Source: Blastococcus sp. CT_GayMR20 (GTDB lineage: Bacteria; Actinomycetota; Actinomycetes; Mycobacteriales; Geodermatophilaceae). From it: 47,341 bases of DNA. The position numbers and the translations under genes were made by a program. Each line of letters starts with the position of its first letter. Position 1 is the stretch's first letter. The notes beneath the pieces were generated by a model that saw nothing but the letters and a program-made list of their open reading frames with translations, was not told the origin of the DNA and ran no database searches. Shown here piece by piece: positions 32,467 through 43,295 of the stretch. Location: positions 1-47,341 of the forward strand of contig NZ_SPQM01000020.1 of the NCBI RefSeq assembly GCF_004570345.1, in the 5' to 3' direction.

Positions 32467-33975
32467 ATGACCGCCACACCGCCCCCATCCGTTCCCTCCG
32501 GGGTGCGGTCGGTGACCCTCCGCTCGGGGGTCTACGCCGACTCCGTCCGGCTGATGCAGGTGAGCCGCGAGATCCAGGGCCTGGAGGGCGTCACCGCGGT
32601 GCTGGTCGCCATGGCCACGCCGCTGAACCTGGAGCTCGCGGCCGGTATGGGCCTCGCGCCGGACGAGGACGCCTCGCCGGAGCAGCTGCTCATCGCCGTC
32701 CGGGCCGAGGACGACGCCACGCTGGCCACCGCGGTCGCCGCCGTGGACGCCGCGCTGGCCGCCCGCGAGCGCTCGACCGGCACCGCGGCCGCCATCCCGC
32801 AGCGCACCATCGGCTCCGGCCTGGCCGAACTCGCCCCCGACGCGTCGGCGCTGGCGATCATCTCGGTGCCCGGTCAGTACGCCGTGGCGGAAGCCGCCGA
32901 CGCGATCGCGGCCGGCCGCAGCGTGCTGGTCTTCTCCGACGGCGTGGCCGTCGAGCACGAGGTGGCGCTCAAGCGGGCTGCGCACGCCGCCGGGGTCCTC
33001 GTCATGGGTCCAGACTGCGGGACGGCGATCGTCTCCGGGGTTGCCCTCGGCTTCGCCAACGTCGTCCGTCCAGGACCGGTCGGCCTCGTGGCCGCGTCGG
33101 GCACGGGCGCCCAGCAGGTCTCGTGCCTGCTGGACATGGCCGGGGTCGGCGTCTCGCACGTGCTCGGCGTGGGTGGCCGCGACCTCTCCGAGGCCGTCGG
33201 CGGACTGGCCACGCTCGATGCGCTCGCCGCGCTGGACGCCGACCCGGCGACCGAGCGGGTGCTGCTGGTGTCCAAGCCGCCGGCGCCGTCCGTCGCCGCG
33301 TCGGTGGAGGCCGCCGCCGCGAAGCTCTCGGTGCCGGTCCGGTCCGCCGCCCTCTCGCCCGACACCCCTGACCTGACCGCCGCCGTCGAGGGGCTGCTGA
33401 CGGACCTGGGGCTGGACGTTCCCGCCTGGCCGTCCCGCCCAGGGCCGGCCGAGGCGGCCGTCCCGGGCGCGGTCCTGAAGGGCCTCTACTCCGGCGGCAC
33501 GCTCGCCGACGAGGCGATGCTCCTGGCTGCGCCGGCGCTCGGCGACATCCGGTCCAACACCCCGCTGAAGCCCGAGCTCGACCTCGGAACGGACCTGAAT
33601 GCCCCCGGTCACGTCGTCATCGACTTCGGGGACGACGCCCTGACCGTGGGCCGGGCGCACCCGATGATCGACCCGACCCTGCGGCTGGAGGCCATCAGCA
33701 ACCTGGCCGCGCGGCGCGAGCCCGCGGTCCTGCTGCTGGACGTCGTCCTCGGCTACGGCGCCGATCCGGACCCGGCGTACTCCCTCGCGCCGGCGCTGAC
33801 CGCGGCCCGGCGTGCGGGCACCCTGCCCGTGGTGATCGCGCTGATCGGCACGGAGGGCGATCCGCAGGGCTGGTCCCGCCAGGCCGACGCGCTCGCCGCC
33901 GCGGGTGCCGCCGTCTTCGCCTCGAACGCGCACGCCGTCCGGTACGCCCTCGACCTGCTGGGAGCCTCGGCATGA
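32467..33975 (+). CDS. fdrA: FdrA-like carbamoyltransferase subunit (right-arm copy)
   Basis: Identical to 13367-14875: 502 residues, succinyl-CoA synthetase-like fold with MGPDCGTAIVSG. ATG 32467, with TACGGT at 32454-32459 seven bases upstream. Its TGA overlaps the DUF1116 ATG. Confidence 0.9.
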   Translation: MTATPPPSVPSGVRSVTLRSGVYADSVRLMQVSREIQGLEGVTAVLVAMATPLNLELAAGMGLAPDEDASPEQLLIAVRAEDDATLATAVAAVDAALAARERSTGTAAAIPQRTIGSGLAELAPDASALAIISVPGQYAVAEAADAIAAGRSVLVFSDGVAVEHEVALKRAAHAAGVLVMGPDCGTAIVSGVALGFANVVRPGPVGLVAASGTGAQQVSCLLDMAGVGVSHVLGVGGRDLSEAVGGLATLDALAALDADPATERVLLVSKPPAPSVAASVEAAAAKLSVPVRSAALSPDTPDLTAAVEGLLTDLGLDVPAWPSRPGPAEAAVPGAVLKGLYSGGTLADEAMLLAAPALGDIRSNTPLKPELDLGTDLNAPGHVVIDFGDDALTVGRAHPMIDPTLRLEAISNLAARREPAVLLLDVVLGYGADPDPAYSLAPALTAARRAGTLPVVIALIGTEGDPQGWSRQADALAAAGAAVFASNAHAVRYALDLLGASA

Positions 33976-35390
33976 CTCTGGGTGGACTGCTCTCCGCACC
34001 CCCGTCCATCGTCGCCGCCGGGGTCGACGTCTTCTCCGACGCTCTCCGCGCCCAGGGTGCCGACGTGCACGACGTCGACTGGCGGCCGCCGGGCTTCGGG
34101 GACCCGGGCGACCTGGCCGCGCTGGCGCTGGACCCCCGCCGGAACCCGGCCAACCGGGTGGCCGTGGAGCGGATCCTCGCCGCGGGCTCGCAGCTGGTCG
34201 ACGTCCGCCCCGCCCGTGAGGTGATCGGCCTCGCCGACCGCACCCTGCTGCACTCCGGTCCGCCGCTGACCTGGGAGACCGCCTCGGGTCCGATGCGCGG
34301 CGCGCTCATCGGCGCCTGCCTGTTCGAGGGCTGGGCGTCCGACGTCGAGGACGCCGAACGGATCCTGGCCGCCGGTGAGGTCACGCTGGACCCCTGCCAC
34401 CACCACCGGACGGTCGGCCCGATGGCGGGCGTGACCAGCCCGTCGATGTGGATGTGGTGCCTGGCGGACCCGGTCAACGGCGGCAGCAACAAGAACATGG
34501 CCTTCTGCAACCTCAACGAGGGCCTCGGCAAGGTGCTCCGGATGGGCGCCTACAACGACGAGGTGCTCACCCGGCTGGCGTGGATGCGCGACGTCCTCGG
34601 GCCGATCCTGTGCGACGCGGTGCGCTCGATGACCGATCCGCTGGACGCCAAGTCGATCCTCGCCCAGATGCTGCAGATGGGGGACGAGGGGCACAACCGC
34701 AACCGCGCCGGGTCGCTGATGACCCTCCGCGAGCTGTCGCCGGCGATCGTCGCGGTGGATGCGCCGTCGACCGACATCGCCGCGGTGCTGAGGTTCATCG
34801 GCGGCAACGAGCACTTCTACCTGAACCTCGGCATGCCGACGGCGAAGCTCGCGATGGACGCCGCCCGGGACGTCCCGGGCTCGTCGCTGGTGACCGTCAT
34901 GTCGCGCAACGGCACCGAGTTCGGCATCCAGACCGCCGGCACCGGCGACCGCTGGTTCACCGGTCCTGCTCAGACGCCGGTCGGCCTCTTCCTCGGTGAC
35001 TACGGCCCGGACGACGCCAACCCCGACATCGGCGACTCCGCGATCATGGAGACCTACGGCGTCGGCGGCTTCTCGATGGCCGCGGCCCCGGCGATCGTGC
35101 GCTTCGTCGGCGGCACCGTGCCGGACGCGCTGGCCACGACCGAGCGGATGTACCAGCTGACGCTCGCGGAGAACCCGGCGATGGCGATCCCGATCATGGG
35201 CTTCCGCGGCTCGCCGACGGGCATCGACGTCCTCAAGGTCGCGCGCACCGGCTGGTTGCCGCAGATCAACACCGGCATGGCCGGCCGGGTGGCCGGCACC
35301 GGTCAGGTCGGCGCCGGGCTGGTCCAGCCGCCGCAGGAGTGCTTCGAGAAGGCGCTGGCCGCGCTCGCCGAGGAGTCCCGCACCCCCTGA
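33972..35390 (+). CDS. DUF1116 (YlbE/AllG-like) carbamoyltransferase subunit (right-arm copy)
   Basis: Identical to 11952-13370: 472 residues with CHHHRTVGPMAGV. It is translationally coupled to fdrA; no DUF2877 partner follows in this arm either. Confidence 0.88.
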   Translation: MTLGGLLSAPPSIVAAGVDVFSDALRAQGADVHDVDWRPPGFGDPGDLAALALDPRRNPANRVAVERILAAGSQLVDVRPAREVIGLADRTLLHSGPPLTWETASGPMRGALIGACLFEGWASDVEDAERILAAGEVTLDPCHHHRTVGPMAGVTSPSMWMWCLADPVNGGSNKNMAFCNLNEGLGKVLRMGAYNDEVLTRLAWMRDVLGPILCDAVRSMTDPLDAKSILAQMLQMGDEGHNRNRAGSLMTLRELSPAIVAVDAPSTDIAAVLRFIGGNEHFYLNLGMPTAKLAMDAARDVPGSSLVTVMSRNGTEFGIQTAGTGDRWFTGPAQTPVGLFLGDYGPDDANPDIGDSAIMETYGVGGFSMAAAPAIVRFVGGTVPDALATTERMYQLTLAENPAMAIPIMGFRGSPTGIDVLKVARTGWLPQINTGMAGRVAGTGQVGAGLVQPPQECFEKALAALAEESRTP

Positions 35391-35400
35391 GCCTGCCGAA

Positions 35401-35435
35401 GTCGATCATGCGCTCGTGATCGCAGGATGATCGAC
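35401..35435. terminator. Convergent-gene hairpin (right-arm copy)
   Basis: GTCGATCAT / ATGATCGAC stem, mirror of 11907-11941, downstream of both DUF1116 and the unknown membrane-anchored gene. Confidence 0.5.
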
Positions 35436-35466
35436 GACGTTCCTGAGCCCTGTGCCCGACGGGAGA

Positions 35467-36054
35467 TCAGCGAGCCTCGTTCGACGACAGGGGAGACGGT
35501 TCACGGGTAGGTGGAGCCGAGGTGGCCGACGACCAGCGCCCAGAGTTCTGAGCCTGCACACCGAGCCGCCGCTGAGCGGCGTCGATCAACATGTACCGGG
35601 CGTCGTGACATTGACCGACCAGCGTCCCTAGCGTCGACTCGTCAAGCTCGCGTGAGTCTCGTAACGCACGCCCGACGGGTAGCAGGAGCCGGCGCATCTC
35701 GCGGGCAGCAGCTCGCACGGCATCGTCGGCGTCACCGGTGAGCAGCGTGACAGCGTGTGACTTCTCATGGGCGACCTCGAGACACTCCAGTGCCTTCTCC
35801 TTGATGTGTTCCGCATCCGGACTGCCCTGAGCACGCAGTTCCCAGGCACGCCGAAGCCCGCGCACGGCCTTGTCCACTGCACCGAGGTACTCGACGAGAC
35901 TGAGGAGAAGCGTCTCGTCCCAACGAGTTCGAAGCAGGCGCTGGTGGGCGGCTCGGTCCCTCTGATGCTGGAACGCCGCACCGAGAATCACCCCGAGAAG
36001 CCCGGCGCCGAGAGCGAGCAACCCTGTGGTGGCCGTCGCCGGCGGAGGGTTCAT
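35467..36054 (-). CDS. Unknown protein with N-terminal membrane anchor (right-arm copy)
   Basis: Identical to 11288-11875: 195 residues, one N-terminal membrane helix and a helical, charged body, function unknown. TAACGT at 36066-36061 lies six bases before the ATG. Confidence 0.7.
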   Translation of the reverse strand: MNPPPATATTGLLALGAGLLGVILGAAFQHQRDRAAHQRLLRTRWDETLLLSLVEYLGAVDKAVRGLRRAWELRAQGSPDAEHIKEKALECLEVAHEKSHAVTLLTGDADDAVRAAAREMRRLLLPVGRALRDSRELDESTLGTLVGQCHDARYMLIDAAQRRLGVQAQNSGRWSSATSAPPTREPSPLSSNEAR

Positions 36055-36100
36055 GGGGCGACGTTAGAGGGAGCGTCCCCCGGGTGGAGCTTTCGCGTTC

Positions 36101-36406
36101 ATGCTCGCTCTGTTGCTGGACGCTTCAGTCTCGACCGCAGCTCAGCAGGCGGTCGACGGCGTCAACGGCACGAGGGTCGACCGTCCGTCGTACCGCCTCA
36201 GGCCGGGCGACTTCGTCCAGGTCGCCGAGAAGTCGCGGGCCAAGGAGCCGTTCGTGGTCGCCGCCTCCGGTGCGCACGCCGACGCCCCGGCCTACCTCGC
36301 GGTCCGGCTGACCGATTTGGTCGCACGGTACGAGCGGACGCCGTCCCGCGACGAGGTCCCGGTCGTCTGCGAGGAGCAGCTTGTCGTGGAGTACTACTCG
36401 CGCTGA
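36101..36406 (+). pseudogene. rpsD: 3' remnant of ribosomal protein S4 gene (right-arm copy)
   Basis: Identical to 10936-11241. Only the C-terminal S4-domain half (NGTRVDRPSYR to EEQLVVEYYSR) remains, and the coding sequence stops 29 bases before kptA. Confidence 0.8.
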
Positions 36407-36435
36407 CCGACACTGGCGACGTGGACGTCGTCCGG

Positions 36436-36951
36436 ATGAGCAAGCGGCTGTCATACGTCCTGCGGCACCAGCCCGGCAGCGTCGGGCTGGTCCTGGACGA
36501 CGCCGGCTGGGTGGACGTCGACGCCCTGCTCACGGCGCTGCAGCTCACCAGGGGGGAGCTCGAGCACGTCGTCGCCACCAACGACAAGCAGCGCTTCGCC
36601 TTCGACGACACCGGCACCCGGATCCGCGCGAGCCAGGGCCACAGCCGTCCGGTCGAGCTCGGCTACCGGCCCGAGCGGCCGCCGGACGTCCTCTTCCACG
36701 GCACGGTCGATCGGTTCCTCCCCGCGATCCTGGCCCAGGGGCTCGTCCCCGGACGGCGGCACGCGGTCCACCTGAGCCCGGATGCCGCCACCGCCCGATC
36801 GGTGGGTGGGCGGCGCGGTCGCGCCGTCGTCCTCCGGGTGGACGCGGCAGGGATGGCCGCGGCCGGGCACACGTTCACGCGGTCGGCGAACGGGGTCTGG
36901 CTGACCGAGACCGTTCCTCCGGCGTACCTCGGTGTCGACAGCGGGGTATGA
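36436..36951 (+). CDS. kptA: RNA 2'-phosphotransferase, KptA (right-arm copy)
   Basis: Identical to 10391-10906: 171 residues with the Arg10-His11 pair in SYVLRHQP. ATG 36436, or GTG 36421 if extended. Confidence 0.92.
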   Translation: MSKRLSYVLRHQPGSVGLVLDDAGWVDVDALLTALQLTRGELEHVVATNDKQRFAFDDTGTRIRASQGHSRPVELGYRPERPPDVLFHGTVDRFLPAILAQGLVPGRRHAVHLSPDAATARSVGGRRGRAVVLRVDAAGMAAAGHTFTRSANGVWLTETVPPAYLGVDSGV

Positions 36952-36999
36952 CCGTTCCGTCACGATCGGTAGCGCCCGAGGGGCTGGCGCGACGCAGAA

Positions 37000-38808
37000 G
37001 TGGCAGGATTCCGGTGGACGGGGGCGCCGCCACGGCGTCCCGCGCGTGCTTCCTGGGGGTATGAACTGGACGGGCTGCTGGGCGAGCTCATCCCGGGCGC
37101 CTGCCGCACCGACATGCAGCGCAGGGTCCTCGAGCACGACTGGGCGGCGACCGCTCTCGGTCCCGAGGAGCAGTGGTCACCCGTCCTGCGGACGACGGTC
37201 AGCAACTCGCTCAACACGCGCTTCGCCAAGCTCCTCATGTGGGGCCCGGAGCTCGTCATGGTCTACAACGACGCCTATGCCCCCATGCTGGGCATGCGGC
37301 ACCCCGACGCCCTCGGCAAGCGGGTACCCGACGTCTGGGTCGACGTCTGGGCCGACATCAAGCCGATGATCGACGACGTCTTCGCCGGCGAGGCGACCTT
37401 CTTCGAGGACCTGCCGCTCACGATGACCCGGCACGGTTTCGAGGAGGAGTGCTACTTCACCTTCTCCTACAGTCCCGTCGTGGAGCCGGGCGGGCGCGTG
37501 GCCGGTCTGCTCAACACCGTCGTGGAGACCACCCCCCGCGTCCTCGCCGCACGGCGGCTGCTCGTGCTGCAGCAGCTCGGCAGCCTCCCGCGCTCCGTGC
37601 ACGGCAACGCGGTCGAGGCGGTGGAGGCCGCACTCGAGGTGCTCGGCCGCGCCCGGGCCGACTGTCCGTTCGGCCTCGTCTACCTCGCCGACGACCACGG
37701 CGACCTCCGGCTGGTCGCCGGCCACGGCACGGGCACCGAGCAGCGGCTGGCCGGGAGCGACATCCCGGAGCTCGCGCGCACGGTGGTCGACACCGGTGTG
37801 GCGCAGACGGTCGACCGCCTGGCCGAGCGGCTGCCGGGCCTGTCCTCCGGCGGCGCGAGCCCCGTGAGGGAGGCGGAAGTCGACACCGCGGTCGTCCTGC
37901 CGCTGACGTTCGCCGGTTCGTCGCGCCCGGCCGGAGCGCTGGTCCTGGGCGTGAGCCCCCACCTGCGCATGGACGAGGAGTACCGCAGCTTCCTGGCCCT
38001 GGCGGCGGGACAGATGTCGGCCGCCCTCGCCGATGCCCGCGCGGTCGAGCTGGAGCGCCGGCGCGCCGAGGACCAGGCCGCCCTGGACCGCGCGGAGGCG
38101 CAGTTCTTCACCGACGTGGCCGTCACCTTGCAGCGCGCCGTCCTCGGCCCGACCCTCCTGCCGGAGGGCTTCGCCGTCCACTACGAGCCGGCCACCGGCA
38201 CCCTCGAGGTCGGTGGCGACTGGTACGACGTGGTCGACCTGCCCGACGGTCTCTACGGCGTCGTCGTCGGCGACGTGGTCGGCCGTGGCCTCGCCGCCGC
38301 AGCCGTCATGGGCCAGCTCCGGAGCGCCGGACGCGCCCTGCTGCTCGAGACCAGCTCCCCCGGGCACGTGCTGTCCGCGCTGGACCGGTTCGCGGACCTC
38401 GTGCCCGGGGCCGCCGTGAGCACGGTGTTCTGCGCCGTCATCGACGTCCACACCCAGACGCTCCGGTACAGCAGCGCGGGACATCCGCCGGCGATCCTCG
38501 TCGACGCCGACGGGCACTCGCGATTCCTGGAGGACGCCGCCTCGCTGCCGCTGGCCGTGGCGGACGACCTGCAGCGCCCGGAGTCCGATGTCGTCCTGCC
38601 GCCGGGCTCGACGCTGCTGCTCTACACCGACGGTCTGGTCGAGCGCCGCGACCGCGTGATCGACGACGGGATGGCCCGGGCGGTCGACGTCCTCACCTCC
38701 GGCCGGCACCTGTCGCCGGCGGACCTCGCGGACCTGCTCACCGAGAAACTGCTCGCCGACGCCCCCGACGACGACGTCGCGTTCCTCCTGTACCGCAGCG
38801 GGAGCTGA
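37000..38808 (+). CDS. PAS-GAF-PP2C serine phosphatase (right-arm copy)
   Basis: Identical to 8534-10342: RsbU/SpoIIE-type phosphatase of up to 602 residues with GGDWYD, GDVVGRG, YTDGL and DDDVAF motifs. The start may instead be ATG 37114. Confidence 0.87.
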   Translation: MAGFRWTGAPPRRPARASWGYELDGLLGELIPGACRTDMQRRVLEHDWAATALGPEEQWSPVLRTTVSNSLNTRFAKLLMWGPELVMVYNDAYAPMLGMRHPDALGKRVPDVWVDVWADIKPMIDDVFAGEATFFEDLPLTMTRHGFEEECYFTFSYSPVVEPGGRVAGLLNTVVETTPRVLAARRLLVLQQLGSLPRSVHGNAVEAVEAALEVLGRARADCPFGLVYLADDHGDLRLVAGHGTGTEQRLAGSDIPELARTVVDTGVAQTVDRLAERLPGLSSGGASPVREAEVDTAVVLPLTFAGSSRPAGALVLGVSPHLRMDEEYRSFLALAAGQMSAALADARAVELERRRAEDQAALDRAEAQFFTDVAVTLQRAVLGPTLLPEGFAVHYEPATGTLEVGGDWYDVVDLPDGLYGVVVGDVVGRGLAAAAVMGQLRSAGRALLLETSSPGHVLSALDRFADLVPGAAVSTVFCAVIDVHTQTLRYSSAGHPPAILVDADGHSRFLEDAASLPLAVADDLQRPESDVVLPPGSTLLLYTDGLVERRDRVIDDGMARAVDVLTSGRHLSPADLADLLTEKLLADAPDDDVAFLLYRSGS

Positions 38809-38857
38809 TTCTCCGCCCGCCTGCGAATGCAGGCTGACGAGCACTTTCCTCCCCGTT

Positions 38858-38904
38858 CCGGAAGGCGGCGGTAGCCGCCTTTCCGGAGTCGTCATGGCGA
38901 CTCC
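38858..38904 (+). terminator. Two adjoining hairpins after the phosphatase (right-arm copy)
   Basis: Mirror of 8438-8484: CCGGAAGGCGG/CCGCCTTTCCGG, then GGAGTCG/CGACTCC, sharing two bases. The rest of 38809-39044 holds no gene and carries the exported protein's upstream region. Confidence 0.6.
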
Positions 38905-39044
38905 AGTTTCCTTTGGGACAGGAGTTAAGGCTGTAGGAGCGCGGCCGAAAAGGGGATGTCAACGAGAAGTGGCACAGCCGTCGCTGGAGCCGGATGACCC
39001 CATCCGCGCGACCCTGCGCCACCTGAGAGAACAGGACCCAGGCA

Positions 39045-39470
39045 ATGCGCAAGTCGCGCGTTCTGCTCGCCGGTGTTGCGGTTGCCGCTGCCGGTGCTGC
39101 CACCTCCGCCTTCACTGCCAGCAACACCGTCCCGAACAGCGTCGCCGGCTATGGCCAGGGCACCGTCACCGGCGCCACGGTGACCAACATCAGCTACGTC
39201 GCCAACGGGTCGGACGGCACCGTGGTCGACGCAATCCGGTTCACGAGCACGACCAACATCACCACGCACACGTCGACCATGACGCTCAAGACGACGGGCG
39301 GCACCGCGGTCGTCGGTAGCCCGTACGCGTGCGCCGTGACCTCCCCGTGGGCGCCCGGGGCGACCCCTCCGAGCCTCGTGCTCACCTGCGACACGAGCGC
39401 CGCGTCGAACGCCGGCGTCGTCCGGAGGTTCGCCGACTTCGACGCCGTCGGTCTGACGGTGGTCCAGTAA
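39045..39470 (+). CDS. Small exported protein, probable SipW-type substrate (right-arm copy)
   Basis: Identical to 7872-8297: 141 residues with signal peptide MRKSRVLLAGVAVAAAGAA and a Thr/Val-rich mature part with two cysteines. Confidence 0.75.
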   Translation: MRKSRVLLAGVAVAAAGAATSAFTASNTVPNSVAGYGQGTVTGATVTNISYVANGSDGTVVDAIRFTSTTNITTHTSTMTLKTTGGTAVVGSPYACAVTSPWAPGATPPSLVLTCDTSAASNAGVVRRFADFDAVGLTVVQ

Positions 39471-39484
39471 CCCTGCCCCGGAAC

Positions 39485-39514
39485 GGGCGGGGCGGCGCAG
39501 TACCCGCCCCGCCC
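39485..39514 (+). terminator. Intercistronic GC-rich hairpin (right-arm copy)
   Basis: GGGCGGGGCGG/CCGCCCCGCCC stem, mirror of 7828-7857, between the exported protein gene and the signal peptidase gene. Confidence 0.65.
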
Positions 39515-39538
39515 GCCCCGTGGTCGGGCGCTCTCACG

Positions 39539-41209
39539 ATGAACGCAGCCTCCAGAGTCGCCGGCATCAGCGCTGTCATCGCGCTGGTGTTGACGACCGT
39601 GTGGCTGTTCTGGCCCGCGGAGCTGGGCGGGGGGACGACGTACGTCTCCACGCACGGCACAAGCATGGAACCCGAGTTCACCACCGGGGACCTCGCCGTC
39701 CTGAGCCCGGCCGAGACCTACGCCGTCGGCGACGTCGTCGCGTATTACAGCAACGACCTCGAGACGATCGTCATGCACCGCATCGTCTCCGGCGACGCGG
39801 ACGGATTCGTGACCCAGGGCGACAACAACGACTGGCTCGACGAGGAGCGGCCGACGGCGGACGAGATCCTCGGCCGTCTCTTTCTCCGCATTCCCCAGGG
39901 CGGCGAGGTGCTCGATGCGCTGCGCTCACCCGGGCTATCACTCCCGATGGCGGGGGTGGTGTTGGCCCTGCTCGGTGCCACCGCCCGTCGACCCCGCGCC
40001 CGCCGCCACCTACGGGCACTGCGCGGCCGCGTCTCCGGCCTCTCGCTGTCCGACCGGGTCCGATCCCTGCCGGTCGCGGCCCGGGCCTCTACGCCCACCC
40101 GGGCGCGGGCGCGCCAGGTCGCCCTGGGGGCCGGCGCGGTCACAATCCTCGCGGCAGTCGGCTGCGGCGTGCTGCTGGCCCTGCCGCCCACCCAGACGGA
40201 CACGCGGACCCTGCAGGTCCACCAGCAGGGCGAGTTCGCCTACACGGGCGAGGCGGAGCCCGGCACCACCTACCCCGACGGCACGGTCGCGACCGGCGAG
40301 ACCGTGTGGACCAGCCTCGTCCGGAACCTCACCGTGTCCCTCACCAGCACGGTCACCGGCCCGGACCTCGCCGGGCTCGGCGGCGGCATGCGCCTCGACG
40401 TCGTGGTCACCGCTGCCGACGGCTGGAGCGCCGTCCTGACCAGCGGTGGCGTCGCGGCCCTCCAGGGCGGGACGGCGACGGCGTCGGTCGCGGTCGACAC
40501 CGACGAGGCCGAGGAGCTGCTCACCCGCCACTACGACGAGATCGGCGTGACCGGGGGGTCGGCGACCCTCACGGTGACCCCGGTGACCGATCTGACCGGC
40601 ACGGTCGAGGGCATCGCCTTTGCCGCCGACCCCCTCCCCGGCCTGGTCTTCGCGCTGGAGGACATGTCCCTGCGGCCGGCCGCGACCGAGGCAGCGGCCT
40701 TCGCCACGACCGTGCGGACCGAGGTGCAGACCGACGAGGTGGTGCCGCGCAGCCTCACGGTGCTGGGGGTGTCGGTACCGATCGGGGCCGTCCGCACGGC
40801 CGTCGGTGCCGCCCTGCTCGCCGCGCTCGTCACCCTCGGTGCCGCCGCGTGGGTGGGGCGGGTCGGCCGGGGCGACGTCGCGGACAGCTTCCTCGTCCGG
40901 CACGCCGACCGGATCCTCCCGGTGTCGTCCTTCAGCCCGGGACCCACCGTCATCGACGTGTCGGACGCCGAGTCGCTGCACCGGGTCGCCGAGCGGTTCG
41001 ACACCGTCGTCCTGCACCACGCCGGCCCGGACGAGGACGTGTTCGCCGTCCGGGACCTCGACGCCACCTACCGCTTCGTCGTCCCCGGTGCGTCGGACCG
41101 CAGGCGCGGCAGGCCGCCGGTCCCACCCAGCGTCGTCCCGCCGGACACGACGGCCCCGGTGGGAAAGGCCGTCATGCCCGACGGGGCGCTCTGGGGCCGC
41201 GTCGCCTGA
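39539..41209 (+). CDS. SipW-like signal peptidase I with DUF5305-like region (right-arm copy)
   Basis: Identical to 6133-7803: 556 residues, Ser42/His80 catalytic pair, four predicted membrane segments. Start ATG 39539, directly before the first membrane anchor. Confidence 0.85.
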   Translation: MNAASRVAGISAVIALVLTTVWLFWPAELGGGTTYVSTHGTSMEPEFTTGDLAVLSPAETYAVGDVVAYYSNDLETIVMHRIVSGDADGFVTQGDNNDWLDEERPTADEILGRLFLRIPQGGEVLDALRSPGLSLPMAGVVLALLGATARRPRARRHLRALRGRVSGLSLSDRVRSLPVAARASTPTRARARQVALGAGAVTILAAVGCGVLLALPPTQTDTRTLQVHQQGEFAYTGEAEPGTTYPDGTVATGETVWTSLVRNLTVSLTSTVTGPDLAGLGGGMRLDVVVTAADGWSAVLTSGGVAALQGGTATASVAVDTDEAEELLTRHYDEIGVTGGSATLTVTPVTDLTGTVEGIAFAADPLPGLVFALEDMSLRPAATEAAAFATTVRTEVQTDEVVPRSLTVLGVSVPIGAVRTAVGAALLAALVTLGAAAWVGRVGRGDVADSFLVRHADRILPVSSFSPGPTVIDVSDAESLHRVAERFDTVVLHHAGPDEDVFAVRDLDATYRFVVPGASDRRRGRPPVPPSVVPPDTTAPVGKAVMPDGALWGRVA

Positions 41210-41218
41210 GCGTGCCGG

Positions 41219-42322
41219 CTAGGCCTTGACGATCGCGGCGACCGGGCCACCGCCGGACGGGCCCTGGTGCACCGCGGCCACCGACACGAAGACCGCCGGG
41301 TCGCCGGTCACCGAGGCGGTCACGCCGCCGACGGTCGCCTTGATCTGGCGGTGCCAGGAGACGTCGGAGTCGTCGAGCATCGCGTTGCGCCGTCCGCGGA
41401 CCTTGCCGTTCGGGTCGGCCTCGCACTTGAGGAAGACGTTGACCAGCCGGTCGCCGAGGTCGGTGTGGTGCGGGCGCTCGGGCAGCTCGAGGCCGGCATT
41501 GCGGATGGCCTCCCAGATGCCGTCCTGGTCGAGGGCGTCCTTCATGACCGAGTGGCCCACGCGGTAGTTGCCGCCGTGCCCGCGGGCGTTGCCGACCACG
41601 ACGATCTGCGCCCGGTCCAGCTCCACACCGGACGAGCAGGAGGCGACGGCGCTGAAGAGCGACAGGTCGTGCATGACCTGCTCCTGCGTCGGCATCTCGA
41701 TCTCGCCGAGGGCCACCGCGATGCCGAGCGCGGTCGTGCCGTTGGAGAGGTCCATGGAGCCGTGCGGCTCCTCCATGTACGTGGTCTTCCCGCGCTCGCG
41801 GGCGTCGCGGATCGTGTCGATCGTCAGCAGCGGGGTCTTGGTCTGCACGTAGTGGACGTCGGCCGGGTCGGTGATGCCCGCGGCCTCCATCGCCTTCCGG
41901 ACGCCGTCGGCGACCTTCTCGACCATCGAGATGCGGCCGATGTCCTCGGGCAGGAGGACGTCGCTCATCGCGTACCCGACGGTCAGCCGCGGCTCGTCGG
42001 TCTTCTCCACCGAGTCCTCGGGGAGGGTCGCGAAGATGGTGGCGTGCGGGCTGATGACGCCGTCCGTGCCGCCGGACCACACGATCGGGATCTGCTTGAC
42101 CTCGTCCAGCGGGCGGCTGCCCTTCTCGACGAGGACCTCGCGGAAGGCCCGGTCGGCGATGATCCGCGTGTAGTCGTTGATGCCGCCGTTGCCCTCGGTC
42201 TTGCCGATGACGGCGATGACGCGGTCGGCCTCGATCACGCCGTCGTCGATGAGCTTGGCCAGCTCGGAGGCGTCACTCACGTTGTGCAGCGGGATCTTGC
42301 GGACCTCGATCGGTGCGGGCAC
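41219..42322 (-). CDS. Ring-opening amidohydrolase, barbiturase/cyanurate hydrolase family (right-arm copy)
   Basis: Identical to 5020-6123: 367 residues, three Lys/Ser units (41/83, 162/230-231, 299/356). GTG start at 42322 with GGAAGGA at 42335-42329. Confidence 0.93.
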   Translation of the reverse strand: MPAPIEVRKIPLHNVSDASELAKLIDDGVIEADRVIAVIGKTEGNGGINDYTRIIADRAFREVLVEKGSRPLDEVKQIPIVWSGGTDGVISPHATIFATLPEDSVEKTDEPRLTVGYAMSDVLLPEDIGRISMVEKVADGVRKAMEAAGITDPADVHYVQTKTPLLTIDTIRDARERGKTTYMEEPHGSMDLSNGTTALGIAVALGEIEMPTQEQVMHDLSLFSAVASCSSGVELDRAQIVVVGNARGHGGNYRVGHSVMKDALDQDGIWEAIRNAGLELPERPHHTDLGDRLVNVFLKCEADPNGKVRGRRNAMLDDSDVSWHRQIKATVGGVTASVTGDPAVFVSVAAVHQGPSGGGPVAAIVKA

Positions 42323-42344
42323 GTGGATTCCTTCCAGGTTCGGA

Positions 42345-43295
42345 TCAGCGGGTGAGGACGGTGCCGGCGTCGTCACCAGCGACGGCGTCGGCGATGTGCT
42401 CGAGGGACGTGATGACGGCGCGGGTGCCGCCGGCATCGAGGAAACGGAGCGCGGCGTCCACCTTGGGGCCCATGCTGCCGCGCGCGAACTGGCCGGCGGC
42501 GGCATGCTGCCGCAGCTCCGCTGCGGTGACGCGGCCCAGCGGCCGGGCGGACGGCGTCCCGAAGTCGACCATCACGTTCGGGACGTCGGTGGCGATGACG
42601 AGGGTGTCGGCGTCCAGCTCGCGCGCCAGGATCGCAGCCGTCAGGTCCTTGTCGATGACCGCCTCGACGCCCCGCAGGGCAGTGCCGTCCCGGCCGTCGT
42701 CGGTCACCGGGATACCTCCGCCGCCTGCGCAGACGACGACGAAACCGGCGGCCGCCAGCGCGTGGATCGCGGGGGAGTCGACGACGGACCTCGGCTCGGG
42801 GGAGGCGACCACCCGTCGCCAGCCCTTCTCGCCGCGGTCCTCCCAGATCTGCCCGAGGGAGACGAACCGTTCCGCCTCCTCGCGCGGGAGGAAGCGGCCC
42901 ACCGGCTTCGAGGGCTCGCGGAAGCCCGGGTCGTCGACGTCGACGAGGGTGCGGGTGACCAGACCTGCGGCGCGCTGCGACAGGCCGCGCTCGGAGAGGG
43001 CGGCGTCGAGCTCGTCGGTCAGCGTGAAGCCGATGGTCGCCTGGGTCTGGGCGACGCACCAGTCCAGCGGCACGGGCGGGACGACGTGGGCGGCCAGTTC
43101 GTTCTTGACGAGCAGGTTGCCCACCTGCGGGCCGTTCCCGTGGGTCAGGACGACCTCGACACCGGTCGCGACGACTGCGGCGATGTGGGCCGACGCCTCG
43201 CGGATGGCATCCCGCTGTGCTTCCGGCGTGGCGGAGCCGTCGGCGCCGGTCATGGCGTTGCCCCCGAGGGCGATCACGACGCGGCGAGAGGTCAT
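42345..43295 (-). CDS. arcC: Carbamate kinase (right-arm copy)
   Basis: Identical to 4047-4997: 316 residues with [15 protein letters not shown] and CAGGGGIPV. First gene of a two-gene unit with the amidohydrolase. Confidence 0.95.
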   Translation of the reverse strand: MTSRRVVIALGGNAMTGADGSATPEAQRDAIREASAHIAAVVATGVEVVLTHGNGPQVGNLLVKNELAAHVVPPVPLDWCVAQTQATIGFTLTDELDAALSERGLSQRAAGLVTRTLVDVDDPGFREPSKPVGRFLPREEAERFVSLGQIWEDRGEKGWRRVVASPEPRSVVDSPAIHALAAAGFVVVCAGGGGIPVTDDGRDGTALRGVEAVIDKDLTAAILARELDADTLVIATDVPNVMVDFGTPSARPLGRVTAAELRQHAAAGQFARGSMGPKVDAALRFLDAGGTRAVITSLEHIADAVAGDDAGTVLTR